DNA from: Fidelibacterota bacterium
Lineage (GTDB): Bacteria > Fidelibacterota > UBA2242 > JAFGTP01
Length of the DNA stretch: 64,000 bases
Direction of reading: 5' to 3'
NCBI GenBank assembly: GCA_016934035.1
Contig: JAFGTP010000054.1
Location: 340,948-404,947, forward strand
In this document: one piece after another, positions 1-7,968 of the stretch
Numbering within the stretch: the first letter of the stretch is position 1
Layout of the letters: every line of letters starts with the position of its first letter
Notes under the pieces: generated by a model
Seen by the model: the letters and a program-made list of their open reading frames with translations, nothing else
Told to the model about the DNA's origin: nothing
Databases searched by the model: none
Program-made: the position numbers and the translations under genes

Positions 1-1328
1 TCAAGGCCAGGGACACCAAACAGCCTTGTGAAAAAAAAGTGCAGACACCGGATGGAAAATACTGGCTGATCAGAGCTTTTCCGATTTTTGATGAAGCCGG
101 CGAAGTTGTCAATCTCGTTGAATTTGGAATGGATATTACCGCCAGTGAGATTGCTGTACAGGAACAGAAAAAATTGCAGGAAAAATTGATTCAGGCCCAA
201 AAAATGGAATCGGTCGGCCGCCTGGCCGGTGGAATCGCCCATGACTTTAATAACATGCTGAGTGTAATAATAGGAAATTCTGAAATAATCATGTTTGGGC
301 TAAAAGAAGGCGATCCGGTTTATGATGAAATTACAGAAATATACAAGGCCGCCATGCGGTCAGCTGACCTGACCCGGCAACTATTGGCTTTCGCCCGAAA
401 ACAAACCATTTCGCCGGAAATTCTTAATATCAATCAAACGGTCAATGCAATGATGAAAATGCTGGAAAGACTCATCGGTGAAAATATTGAATTAATCTGG
501 AAACCAGATGAAAACCTGCAACCAGTAAAAATTGACCCGACACAAGTGGACCAGATCCTGACCAATCTGATTGTGAATGCCAAGGATGCTATCCAAGGAA
601 TCGGGAAGGTTGTTATTCAGACCCAGAATGTTGTGCTGGATGAAGAATTTTGTCGCAACAATATCGGGTTCCATACCAGTGGGGATTTTATCAAAATTTC
701 CATCAGTGACAGCGGCAAAGGTATGGACAAAGAAACACTAAGCCATGTTTTTGAACCCTTTTTTACGACCAAAGAGATTGGAAAAGGCACAGGTTTGGGA
801 TTGTCAACAATTTACGGAATTGTGAAACAGAATAATGGTTATATCAATGTTTACAGTGAGCCGGGAACAGGAACAACATTTAGCATCTTTTTCCCGGTGT
901 TTATGAAGGAAGGGTATGAAGCCCAACCTGAAAAACGGGTCTTAGAGGTGACACCCAAAGGCAATGAAACCATTTTGCTGGTTGAAGATGAAATAGCCAT
1001 CATCAAATACATTACAAAAACACTCAAAGAACTGGGCTACAAAATACTGGTGGCGTCAAGCCCGGCAGAAGCCTTGGATATTACCCGTAAATATGGGCGG
1101 ACAATTGATCTGATGATTACTGATGTTGTCATGCCCCAGATGAATGGCCGGGAACTGGCAAAACAGGTTCTTGAAATGCATTCTGGGATCAAACAGTTGT
1201 TCATTTCTGGCTATACAGCCGATGTCATTGCACACCATGGGATTATTGAAGAAGGAGTTAATTTTTTGCACAAACCGTTTACCCTGGAAGAAATATCAAA
1301 AAAGGTCAGGCTAATTCTCGACAACTAA
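1..1328 (+). CDS. Hybrid histidine kinase, 3' part (PAS-HisKA-HATPase-receiver)
   Basis: The frame is open from the window edge, so the 5' end is missing; the GTG at 39 lies inside a PAS domain and is not a real start. What remains is the end of a PAS domain (ending VEFGMDIT), a HisKA dimerisation domain with the phospho-acceptor His in GGIAHDFNN, a HATPase_c domain (N box NLIVNAKDAI, G1 DSGKGMD, F/G2 FEPFFTTKEIGKGTGLGL), and a C-terminal receiver domain with the likely phospho-accepting Asp in MITDVVMP and the conserved Lys in LHKPF. By family it autophosphorylates and can pass phosphate to its own receiver; no output domain or partner regulator is visible. It ends convergently against the corrinoid operon, with the two stop codons overlapping. 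Confidence 0.93.
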   Translation, partial: KARDTKQPCEKKVQTPDGKYWLIRAFPIFDEAGEVVNLVEFGMDITASEIAVQEQKKLQEKLIQAQKMESVGRLAGGIAHDFNNMLSVIIGNSEIIMFGLKEGDPVYDEITEIYKAAMRSADLTRQLLAFARKQTISPEILNINQTVNAMMKMLERLIGENIELIWKPDENLQPVKIDPTQVDQILTNLIVNAKDAIQGIGKVVIQTQNVVLDEEFCRNNIGFHTSGDFIKISISDSGKGMDKETLSHVFEPFFTTKEIGKGTGLGLSTIYGIVKQNNGYINVYSEPGTGTTFSIFFPVFMKEGYEAQPEKRVLEVTPKGNETILLVEDEIAIIKYITKTLKELGYKILVASSPAEALDITRKYGRTIDLMITDVVMPQMNGRELAKQVLEMHSGIKQLFISGYTADVIAHHGIIEEGVNFLHKPFTLEEISKKVRLILDN

Positions 1329-2275
1329 TGTTGGTTTCGTGCTGATTCCATGAAAGCCTGTACATTTTCCAGGGGAGTAGCCAAAGGTAAATCACATCCG
1401 GATCCCAAAACAAAATTAGAATGCTCCTGCATCTGGTGCTTCAGACATTTTGTGGCTTCAGCAATGGACTCATGAGTCCCGTTGAGGAAAATGTCAACGG
1501 GATCGAGATTGCCGATCAATTCCATTTGTGGCGGTATTCGCCGAATGATTTCCTTGAAATTTACGATGGAATCCAGGCTCAGGGCGGCGGCACCGGATCG
1601 GGCCATGGCATCCACCAGATGAGTGGTATCACCGCAAATATGCAGAATTAATGGTTTTCCGCCTGTTGATTTGACAATTTTTTGAAAGGCGGAAAGTGAA
1701 AACTGCCCATACATTTCCGGCGATAGCATCATGGACGAAGGATCAAGCACACAAACCGTATCAGCACCGGCTTCAAATAAATTTTGAGTGTAGTCCTGGA
1801 CCACACGGGTTGAAAATTCTACCAGTTGCGCCACAAAATCCGGCTGAAGTACGCAATTCATCAAGATGTCATTGACACCATTGAGTTCGCCTGCCAGTGT
1901 AAAGGGTCCGATGACATAAGCGCCTTTAAATGTATTGATGTGGGCAGCCATTTTTTTCAGGGTTTCAATAAAAACCGGCATGCGACCTGAAACTCCTTTG
2001 TAATTGGATTTAATTTTCTCCAAATCTTCCGGTGTTTTTACCCGGTGCTCTAAAACTGACGGAGTATCATTTTCGGGAAAATTGATCCCTAATCCCAGGG
2101 CTTCAGCTTCCACCGTCAAATCCATAAAAGTAAAAATCCCGTCAGGTTTAAATTTTTGATAGATTTTTTGGATTGTATCAAATTGTATTTCGCTGCTTAT
2201 CAGGTTTTGTCTAATGCTGGTGTTGTTGAGTTTGACACCGGCAATACCAATGAGCGGAATCACTTTCGGGTTCAT
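1325..2275 (-). CDS. UroD-family methyltransferase (MtaA/MtbA-like), second in cluster
   Basis: A 316-aa uroporphyrinogen-decarboxylase-fold protein. Family members outside haem synthesis move methyl groups between corrinoid proteins and a thiol or pterin acceptor. It keeps the three zinc ligands of the MtaA/MtbA/CmuA group: His and Cys in LILHICGD (about residue 211) and a C-terminal Cys in GSGCDLP (about residue 291). I chose the ATG at 2275 over an upstream in-frame Met at 2326 because an AGGAGA ribosome site precedes it and it overlaps the upstream stop as ATGA. Last gene of a four-gene minus-strand operon. It could be the methyl-corrinoid:acceptor transferase of the pathway; the acceptor is not evident from sequence. 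Confidence 0.88.
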   Translation of the reverse strand: MNPKVIPLIGIAGVKLNNTSIRQNLISSEIQFDTIQKIYQKFKPDGIFTFMDLTVEAEALGLGINFPENDTPSVLEHRVKTPEDLEKIKSNYKGVSGRMPVFIETLKKMAAHINTFKGAYVIGPFTLAGELNGVNDILMNCVLQPDFVAQLVEFSTRVVQDYTQNLFEAGADTVCVLDPSSMMLSPEMYGQFSLSAFQKIVKSTGGKPLILHICGDTTHLVDAMARSGAAALSLDSIVNFKEIIRRIPPQMELIGNLDPVDIFLNGTHESIAEATKCLKHQMQEHSNFVLGSGCDLPLATPLENVQAFMESARNQH

Positions 2276-2979
2276 TGCTTCTCCTTGAATTTTTCTCTTC
2301 TCATGATACAATTTTGCTGGTTGCAAAGGTTGCAGGTATAAGGCATTTTTTGGACTTCCTGGCCAACACCGATGATTCCGCTGACCGATTTGATTGGCTT
2401 CATCAGGGAACTGGGCAACAATTCAACACCAAGGAAATGATCGGGCAGTTGCCTGAAGAGTTTTTGTTGTTCAGTTATGTTCCAATTGCAATATCCGGGA
2501 CTGAACCGGTTGGTGCATTTTTTTCCTTGTTGATTCAGTAAATTGCTGACTTGTTCACACATCCGGTCAATAGCAGATTCCACGACTACAGAGCCGATGG
2601 TGTCCGCCAGATAGCCTTTATATGGATCACCCCAATCAAAAAAAGATTTTATAAAGTCGTCAAAGGGGTTTCCAAGGGTTGCTAAAAAAATTATCATGTT
2701 CTCGGATTTTTTGATATGATTATAGATTATTTTTCCACAATCAAATTTTTCACCATTCAGGTAAAATGACTGATCTTTGATTTCCAGCCGGTCCTGGTGA
2801 AAAAAAGAGAAACCCGTTTTTATTTCCATATACTCAAAGGACTCAACCAGTAAAATTTCAAGATCATTGACAATTTGTTCTTCCGGTAAAGATGGATAGC
2901 CCATGGTACGATATATTTCATCTCTGCTGATAAGCAAATCTTTCGGATTGATTTGATATATCTGGTTTTCTGCGATCAT
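2272..2979 (-). CDS. MetH activation-domain-like protein of the corrinoid cluster
   Basis: 235 aa. The segment FSPGYCNWNITEQ near residue 160 matches the vitamin B12-dependent methionine synthase activation domain, the S-adenosylmethionine-binding reactivation module of MetH, here as a stand-alone protein. The C-terminus carries clustered cysteines (YTCNLCNQQNCIMR), which may bind metal. Stand-alone proteins of this type are commonly found beside corrinoid methyltransferases, where a role in reductive reactivation or corrinoid handling is presumed. ATGA overlaps at both ends with its neighbours imply translational coupling. The activation-domain assignment is fairly firm; the reactivation role is inferred from family and context. 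Confidence 0.82.
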   Translation of the reverse strand: MIAENQIYQINPKDLLISRDEIYRTMGYPSLPEEQIVNDLEILLVESFEYMEIKTGFSFFHQDRLEIKDQSFYLNGEKFDCGKIIYNHIKKSENMIIFLATLGNPFDDFIKSFFDWGDPYKGYLADTIGSVVVESAIDRMCEQVSNLLNQQGKKCTNRFSPGYCNWNITEQQKLFRQLPDHFLGVELLPSSLMKPIKSVSGIIGVGQEVQKMPYTCNLCNQQNCIMRREKFKEKQ

Positions 2980-3629
2980 ATACTTTTGGCAAAGGTAAAT
3001 GGATCGGCGAAATATCCATCAGCGCCGATAGAATCGGCATAAGCCTGGGATACCGGTGCACCGCCGATATAAACTTTTGTATTGGGGGTGTTGGTACGAA
3101 TAGTTTTAAGAATACCTTCCATATTAACCATTGTCGTGGTGAGAAGCGCGCTCATGCCAACCAAGGCATTTTGATTTTCATGGATGGCTTTGATGAATTT
3201 ATCTGCTGTCACATCTGTACCCAGGTCGACGATTTTCCAGCCGGCTCCCTGCAGGATCAAGGCCACCAGATTTTTTCCGATATCATGTAAATCTCCCTGA
3301 ACGGTTCCCAGAATTACAGTGCCTTTGGATTGGATATTACCGCCTTTGAAAAAGGGTTCCAGGTGGACCATAGCCGCATTCATGGCTTTTGCGGAGATCA
3401 GCATATTGGGAATGTAGGCTTCACCACGGGAAAATTTCTCACCAATAGTGTTCATGCCTTTAATCAAGCCATCATTTAGAATTTCCTGGGGGTTGATTCC
3501 CATTTCAACGGCCTGAGCAGTGAGCTCATCAGCGCCGTCCTGCCCTTTTAAAGCCGGGGGAAAGGGCGAATTTTTATCGATTTTTCCGGCTTCAACGAGT
3601 TTGGCTAATTTTTCAAGAATGTCCAGCAT
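2976..3629 (-). CDS. Methyltransferase cognate corrinoid protein
   Basis: 217 aa, the usual size of MtbC/MtmC/MtaC-type corrinoid carriers. The N-terminal half (about residues 1-90) is the helical B12-binding cap, and the C-terminal half is the Rossmann-like cobalamin domain with the signature GDLHDIGKN (about residues 108-116), whose His is the lower axial cobalt ligand, followed by GTDVT and a G-rich IGGAP segment. It would carry the methyl group on cobalt between the two UroD-type proteins encoded on either side of it. It follows the first UroD gene after 33 bases and overlaps the next gene by ATGA. Confidence 0.93.
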   Translation of the reverse strand: MLDILEKLAKLVEAGKIDKNSPFPPALKGQDGADELTAQAVEMGINPQEILNDGLIKGMNTIGEKFSRGEAYIPNMLISAKAMNAAMVHLEPFFKGGNIQSKGTVILGTVQGDLHDIGKNLVALILQGAGWKIVDLGTDVTADKFIKAIHENQNALVGMSALLTTTMVNMEGILKTIRTNTPNTKVYIGGAPVSQAYADSIGADGYFADPFTFAKSI

Positions 3630-3662
3630 ATTTTGGGTCCTTTCTTTTGTGTATAATTTACA

Positions 3663-4709
3663 CTAATATAATAAATTCACTGTTGAAATCATAGCCAGAT
3701 AATTTTCATCGGGAATGTAGTCGGGTATGCTGTTGCCGGAACCCAGAGCGTAGCCACCTTTTGCCAATTGAAATTCCAGTAACTGTTTTGAGCGCTGTTG
3801 AATTTCCCGTGGGCTTTTCCTGGCCAGAAAATCCATATCAATACCACCCAGGATAGCGATTCTGTCACCCCAAAGTTCCAAAGCTTGTTCTACCGGAGTG
3901 ATTTGGTCTTCAAAGGAATGTTTGGCATCGAAACCCATATCGTCAATAATGTCGTTCATGACAGCCTGGACCTGGCCGCAGGAGTGGAGAATCGCCTTTT
4001 TACCGGCCTGATGAACGGCTTCGACAATTTTTTTGTGCCAGGGAAAAACCCAGCGACGCAGCATAGCGGGCTCAAACATGGTCTGATTTTTAAATCCCCA
4101 GTCATCATTAACGATGCAGGCACCCACAGTATCGAAAGGGGCGACAATTTCATAAAATTTTAATAGTCTGGAACCCACAGCATTAAAAATATTCGTCGTC
4201 AACTCGTCATCCAGCATGGTCATCATGGAGAGGTTTTCAAAGCCCACCAGGTCAATGACATTTTCCAAAACCCCGCCGTTGCTGCTGGTAATTATTTTCA
4301 TACCTTCTGGTAAGTAGTCTTTTAGTTTTTCATAAAGGTAATAATCGCCTGATTCAGCATCAGGCCATGAGTAGCCGTGGTAGGATTCCCAATCGGTAAT
4401 AATGTTGCCGTCGTTTAAGGAATGGCTGGCTTTTTTCTTGATGTCTCCTTTTGGAAAGGCCAGTGTATTGGTGCGCCAACCGGATATCGTTGTGTAATCA
4501 TAACCGGCATTTTGAAAAGCGTCAATGAGTCGTTTGAAGGAGGCCAATCTGTCGGTAGTGTTGTCAAGGGCCATATCGGATAATTTTCCAATCACCCGGT
4601 CATTCATTGCAAATTCAAATAGTGTCGGGCGGTCCGGAATTTTTCGTTCGATGATTTTCAGAAGATTTTCAAAATCCGGTTTAAAATTTTTGCGTTTATA
4701 TTCAATCAT
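3663..4709 (-). CDS. UroD-family methyltransferase, first gene of the corrinoid operon
   Basis: 348 aa from the ATG at 4709, which has a GGAG ribosome site; a longer frame from 4775 would add 22 residues of low-complexity, poorly coding sequence. Uroporphyrinogen decarboxylase fold with HSCG (about residue 240) as a partial zinc site. Where the paralogue at 1325-2275 has GSGC, this one has GSGNSIP (about residue 322), so the third zinc ligand is Asn. This pattern fits the substrate-side methyltransferases of uncharacterised corrinoid systems rather than haem synthesis or the MtaA group. It is the promoter-proximal gene and is divergent from the AraC-type regulator. Substrate unknown. Confidence 0.87.
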   Translation of the reverse strand: MIEYKRKNFKPDFENLLKIIERKIPDRPTLFEFAMNDRVIGKLSDMALDNTTDRLASFKRLIDAFQNAGYDYTTISGWRTNTLAFPKGDIKKKASHSLNDGNIITDWESYHGYSWPDAESGDYYLYEKLKDYLPEGMKIITSSNGGVLENVIDLVGFENLSMMTMLDDELTTNIFNAVGSRLLKFYEIVAPFDTVGACIVNDDWGFKNQTMFEPAMLRRWVFPWHKKIVEAVHQAGKKAILHSCGQVQAVMNDIIDDMGFDAKHSFEDQITPVEQALELWGDRIAILGGIDMDFLARKSPREIQQRSKQLLEFQLAKGGYALGSGNSIPDYIPDENYLAMISTVNLLY

Positions 4710-4789
4710 AGTCACTCCAATTTTGTGATTAATATTAGAAAAAAACCAATTGCAATTCATCTCAGTATTTTGCAAATTTTTATACTATA

Positions 4790-4817
4790 TTGATAATTTA
4801 ATATAATTTGCTAAAAT
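4790..4817 (+). promoter_or_regulatory. Candidate promoter for the AraC-type regulator
   Basis: TTGATA, 16 bases, TAAAAT, about 75 bases before the regulator start, inside a very AT-rich 181-base divergent region shared with the corrinoid operon. The match is to a generic sigma-70 consensus; no operator repeat could be fixed with confidence. Confidence 0.3.
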
Positions 4818-4890
4818 TTTTAATTTGTTAATCTTTAGCAGGGTCTTTTTCTGCCAGCTTTGAGAACTGAAGGGAAGGACAGGTAATTCT

Positions 4891-5718
4891 ATGAAAATCA
4901 CAGAAGAAAAAATCATCAATCCAGCCCAGAATTCTTTTAAGGTACTGCAATACCAGGTAGCTGAATTTAATATGGCGTTTCATTTCCATCAGGAGTATGA
5001 ATTGGTCTATATTGCCAAAGGAAAAGGGATGCGATATATTGGCAATTCTGTTGAAAAATTTGAGCAGGGAGATATGATTTTTGTGGGGCCGAATTTGGGG
5101 CATATGTGGAAAAGTGAAAATTCAGAAAACAGTCAAGCTGAAGCGATTGTCATTCAATTTTCAGTCAATTTATTTCAATCTTTGATTGATACTCCGGAAT
5201 TTCGAAAAATCAAACAACTCCTGGAACAGGCAAATTCAGGAATTAAAATTCTGGGCAATTTGAGAGACAATATTTTAGTGAAAATGAAAAGTTTGTTGAA
5301 ATACAAAGCAGCAAAATCGGTGATCAGCCTGCTGGAAATATTAGATGATATCAGTGAAAGTGATGAAATATTGACCTTAAATTCTGATAAAACACAAATA
5401 TTCACCTATGATAAGCGAATTAATGCTGTCCATCAATTTGCTCATGCCTTTTACCATCAAAATATTTCGCTGGAAAATGCAGCCTCGATTGCCAATATGG
5501 AAAAATCAGCCTTCTGTCGCTTTTTTAAGGATAAAACCCAGAAGACGTTCACCCGGTTTTTGAATGAACTGAGAATTGATAAAGCCTGTGATTTGTTGCA
5601 AAAAAAAGAAAAATCCGTGACTGAAGTGGCCTTTGAATGTGGGTTCAATAATATGGCGAATTTTTACCGGCAATTTAAAAAAGCTACAGGCAAAACACCC
5701 GGCAGATTTATTGAATAA
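4891..5718 (+). CDS. AraC-family transcriptional regulator with cupin sensor domain
   Basis: 275 aa. The N-terminal part (residues about 15-110) is an AraC-type cupin with FHFHQEYELVYI, where the histidines would line the ligand or metal pocket. The C-terminal 100 residues hold the paired helix-turn-helix AraC DNA-binding domain (SLENAASIANMEKSAFCRFF, then VTEVAFECGFNNMANFYRQF). It is transcribed divergently from the corrinoid methyltransferase operon, which makes it the likely regulator of that operon, probably responding to its substrate. That link is inferred from position only. Confidence 0.92.
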   Translation: MKITEEKIINPAQNSFKVLQYQVAEFNMAFHFHQEYELVYIAKGKGMRYIGNSVEKFEQGDMIFVGPNLGHMWKSENSENSQAEAIVIQFSVNLFQSLIDTPEFRKIKQLLEQANSGIKILGNLRDNILVKMKSLLKYKAAKSVISLLEILDDISESDEILTLNSDKTQIFTYDKRINAVHQFAHAFYHQNISLENAASIANMEKSAFCRFFKDKTQKTFTRFLNELRIDKACDLLQKKEKSVTEVAFECGFNNMANFYRQFKKATGKTPGRFIE

Positions 5719-5759
5719 ATTAATAGCTTTTCTCTTTCCAAATTTTTAAATTCCCAACC

Positions 5760-6692
5760 ATGAACCGGAAGCAAATGATTCGGAATTTCAAGCCTTTTCA
5801 GGACCCTGAAACCATTGATTCAATTCTCATGGGCAATGATCTGGATGCGATATTGTCTGCGCAATTTCTTTGTGATCGATTTGGCTGGAAAATTGCCGGC
5901 CTGTATGATTTAGAAAACATCTGGCATGATGGTAAAGTTGACATTCGACAAAAAATCCGGGAACAAAAAATTGTTGCTATTGATCTCGACATTTATCATC
6001 GGTCAATTCCCTCTTTGGGGCATCATATCCTCCAACTTAAACCCACCGATAACCTGACCGGATTTCGAAATTCAATCAATCCAAATCTGGTCCGCAATCG
6101 AACCAAGGAAAATTTTCGCTGGAAATATCCCCTTGGAACGATCCATTTTCTGCGCTGGTTTTTTGAAGATTACAGAAGGGATGATGAGTTTGAAATGCTT
6201 TGCTGGCTGGCGGATTCAACCTTTATCAATGCTCAGAAATATCGCAGGAATGTCGGGGAATGGCTGGACAATTTTTTGAGTGTTGATTATTTCAAGCAAT
6301 ATTTTCTGCGGACCGGATCCCTGGAATTCGAGCAGAAAATTCAGGAGGTAGTTTTACCGAAACTGTCTGAAATCAAACTGGACAACACCACCGCTATGAC
6401 ACAATCAAAACACCTGAAAATCAATGGATTCCAAACCAGGATTCGGGATGTGAATCATGACCGTTCTGCAATAAAAAAGTTATTGAATTATATTTCGCAA
6501 ATATCAGGAATGAAGATACCAGATTGTCCGGCAAGATTTGACAAAATCCCGGGCCTCCGTACCAATATGAATCTGGAGAAGGTGCTGAATAACTATAAAA
6601 ACTTCGATGATTTTCTGTTACAGGAAAATATATTTTCCTATGCGCTGACCTACAAAAACATATTGAATTTTACAAAATTTGATAAGAAATGA
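5760..6692 (+). CDS. Uncharacterised protein, possible DHH-like fold
   Basis: 310 aa, not recognised with confidence. No signal peptide or membrane segment. The N-terminus has GNDLDAILSA (residues about 28-37) and, further on, VAIDLDIYHRS followed by LGHHIL (about residues 78-95). The spacing of Asp-x-Asp, a second buried Asp and a His-His pair recalls the DHH phosphoesterase superfamily, but the canonical DHH triplet is absent, so this is only a suggestion. It starts 41 bases after the AraC gene, without a clear ribosome site, and is closed by a strong terminator at 6760. The next gene is a DNA methyltransferase, so a phage- or plasmid-derived origin is possible. Confidence 0.7.
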   Translation: MNRKQMIRNFKPFQDPETIDSILMGNDLDAILSAQFLCDRFGWKIAGLYDLENIWHDGKVDIRQKIREQKIVAIDLDIYHRSIPSLGHHILQLKPTDNLTGFRNSINPNLVRNRTKENFRWKYPLGTIHFLRWFFEDYRRDDEFEMLCWLADSTFINAQKYRRNVGEWLDNFLSVDYFKQYFLRTGSLEFEQKIQEVVLPKLSEIKLDNTTAMTQSKHLKINGFQTRIRDVNHDRSAIKKLLNYISQISGMKIPDCPARFDKIPGLRTNMNLEKVLNNYKNFDDFLLQENIFSYALTYKNILNFTKFDKK

Positions 6693-6759
6693 TCGACCTG
6701 TCTTGCTGATAAATGAAGGTTTTATCATCAAAATTCTGTTATCGCCGGAATTTGACCAG

Positions 6760-6788
6760 CTGGCAAGGTTGTTTGCCAGATTTTTTTT
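6760..6788 (+). terminator. Rho-independent terminator
   Basis: CTGGCAA and TTGCCAG form a perfect 7-bp stem with a 6-base loop, followed by A and eight T. It closes the 5760-6692 gene and separates it from the methyltransferase. Confidence 0.8.
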
Positions 6789-6839
6789 GATTGGAATAGA
6801 ATAATGGAATAGATAATTTTTCAAAATAAAAAAATACAC

Positions 6840-6856
6840 CAAACCTTCGAGGTTTG
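6840..6856 (+). other. Tight hairpin in the methyltransferase leader
   Basis: CAAACCT-TCG-AGGTTTG is a perfect 7-bp stem closing on a 3-base loop, 17 bases before the ATG at 6874. No T-run follows, so it is not a terminator; it may affect translation initiation. Confidence 0.4.
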
Positions 6857-6873
6857 AAAACCAATGAGAACTG

Positions 6874-7839
6874 ATGAACTATAAATTTTACAATGAAGAT
6901 TGCATCTCCGGTGCACAGAAACATATCGAAGATAATTCCATCGATTTGATCATAACGGATCCTCCCTATGGAATTGGTGGCGATAAACTGCATAAACATT
7001 ACAACCGCAATGAAGACCATGTGATTGACGGATATGTGGAAGTGGCGGCAGCGGAATATGAAACCTTCAGTGAACAATGGATTCATGAAGCCTCAAGAAT
7101 TCTGAAGCCCGGAGGAAGCATCTACATTGTTTCCGGCTATACAAATCTTTTTTACATCCTGAAAGCGCTTCGTCAAACCCAGCTGAAAGAACTCAATCAT
7201 ATTATCTGGAAATACAATTTTGGTGTCTATACCAAAACCAAATACGTCTCCTCTCATTATCATATTTTATATTACATTAAACCCGGTGCGAAACACACGT
7301 TCAACACTTTTTGCCGTCATGACGCATTGGAAAAAAGTGGTTCCGGCGGCTCTAAAAATTACGAAGACCGCGAAGACGTCTGGGCCATAAATAAAGAATA
7401 CAAGCCCGGCCAAAAAAAGAACAAAAATGAGTTGCCTAAAGCATTACTGAAAAAAATGATTGCCTATTCGAGCCATCCCGGGAATTGGGTCTGTGATATG
7501 TTTCTGGGCGGGTTTTCCACAGCCAAAGTTGCGTTGGAAATGGGGCGATACGCCACAGGCTTTGAAATTAGCCAAAACATGTTTGACCATCAGATCAGGG
7601 AAATGCAAAAAATAAAGTTCAGGTCATTGGCAGAATTTTCACAAAGAACCAATGAATTACGCTCAAACCAGGGAGTACCATGGACACCACAGGAACTTTT
7701 TAAATTAAAAAATCGCTTTAACACATTGTATAAAAAACACGGAACCAAGAAGAAAACCATTGAGTTACTTTGTGAAGAATTTGGCCGCGGCCGGTTTGGA
7801 ATTGTAAATGCTTTGAAAAAAGCCGGTGGAAAACAGTAG
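6874..7839 (+). CDS. Site-specific DNA methyltransferase, beta class
   Basis: 321 aa. Motif IV DPPYGIGG is N-terminal (residues 29-36) and the AdoMet-binding motif I, DMFLGGFSTAK, comes near residue 207. This IV-before-I order defines the beta class (CcrM, HinfI, RsrI). DPPY is usual for N6-adenine methylation. The region between (about 110-190) would hold target recognition. After the catalytic domain there is a basic C-terminal tail (about residues 255-321, WTPQELFKLKNRF...) that looks like a small helical DNA-binding module. No restriction endonuclease is adjacent, so it is an orphan or pairs with the uncharacterised upstream protein. The recognition sequence cannot be read from the gene. 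Confidence 0.92.
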   Translation: MNYKFYNEDCISGAQKHIEDNSIDLIITDPPYGIGGDKLHKHYNRNEDHVIDGYVEVAAAEYETFSEQWIHEASRILKPGGSIYIVSGYTNLFYILKALRQTQLKELNHIIWKYNFGVYTKTKYVSSHYHILYYIKPGAKHTFNTFCRHDALEKSGSGGSKNYEDREDVWAINKEYKPGQKKNKNELPKALLKKMIAYSSHPGNWVCDMFLGGFSTAKVALEMGRYATGFEISQNMFDHQIREMQKIKFRSLAEFSQRTNELRSNQGVPWTPQELFKLKNRFNTLYKKHGTKKKTIELLCEEFGRGRFGIVNALKKAGGKQ

Positions 7840-7968
7840 ATAATCTTCAATTCTGCTTCAGACCTCAAAATCCTTTGAACCAGACTTACTTTGGAATTGA
7901 AATAAATTTTCTTGATTTCAAGTTTACAGCATATTAGCTTGGCAGCAATTATTGATGAGGAGTATAAA

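Noticed and set aside
39-41. GTG as start of the first gene
   Set aside because: The frame stays open to the window edge and the codon lies within a PAS domain, so the gene is simply cut by the window.
3630-3662. Cobalamin riboswitch for the corrinoid genes
   Set aside because: The gap is only 33 bases and the 181-base region before the operon shows no B12-box-like sequence.
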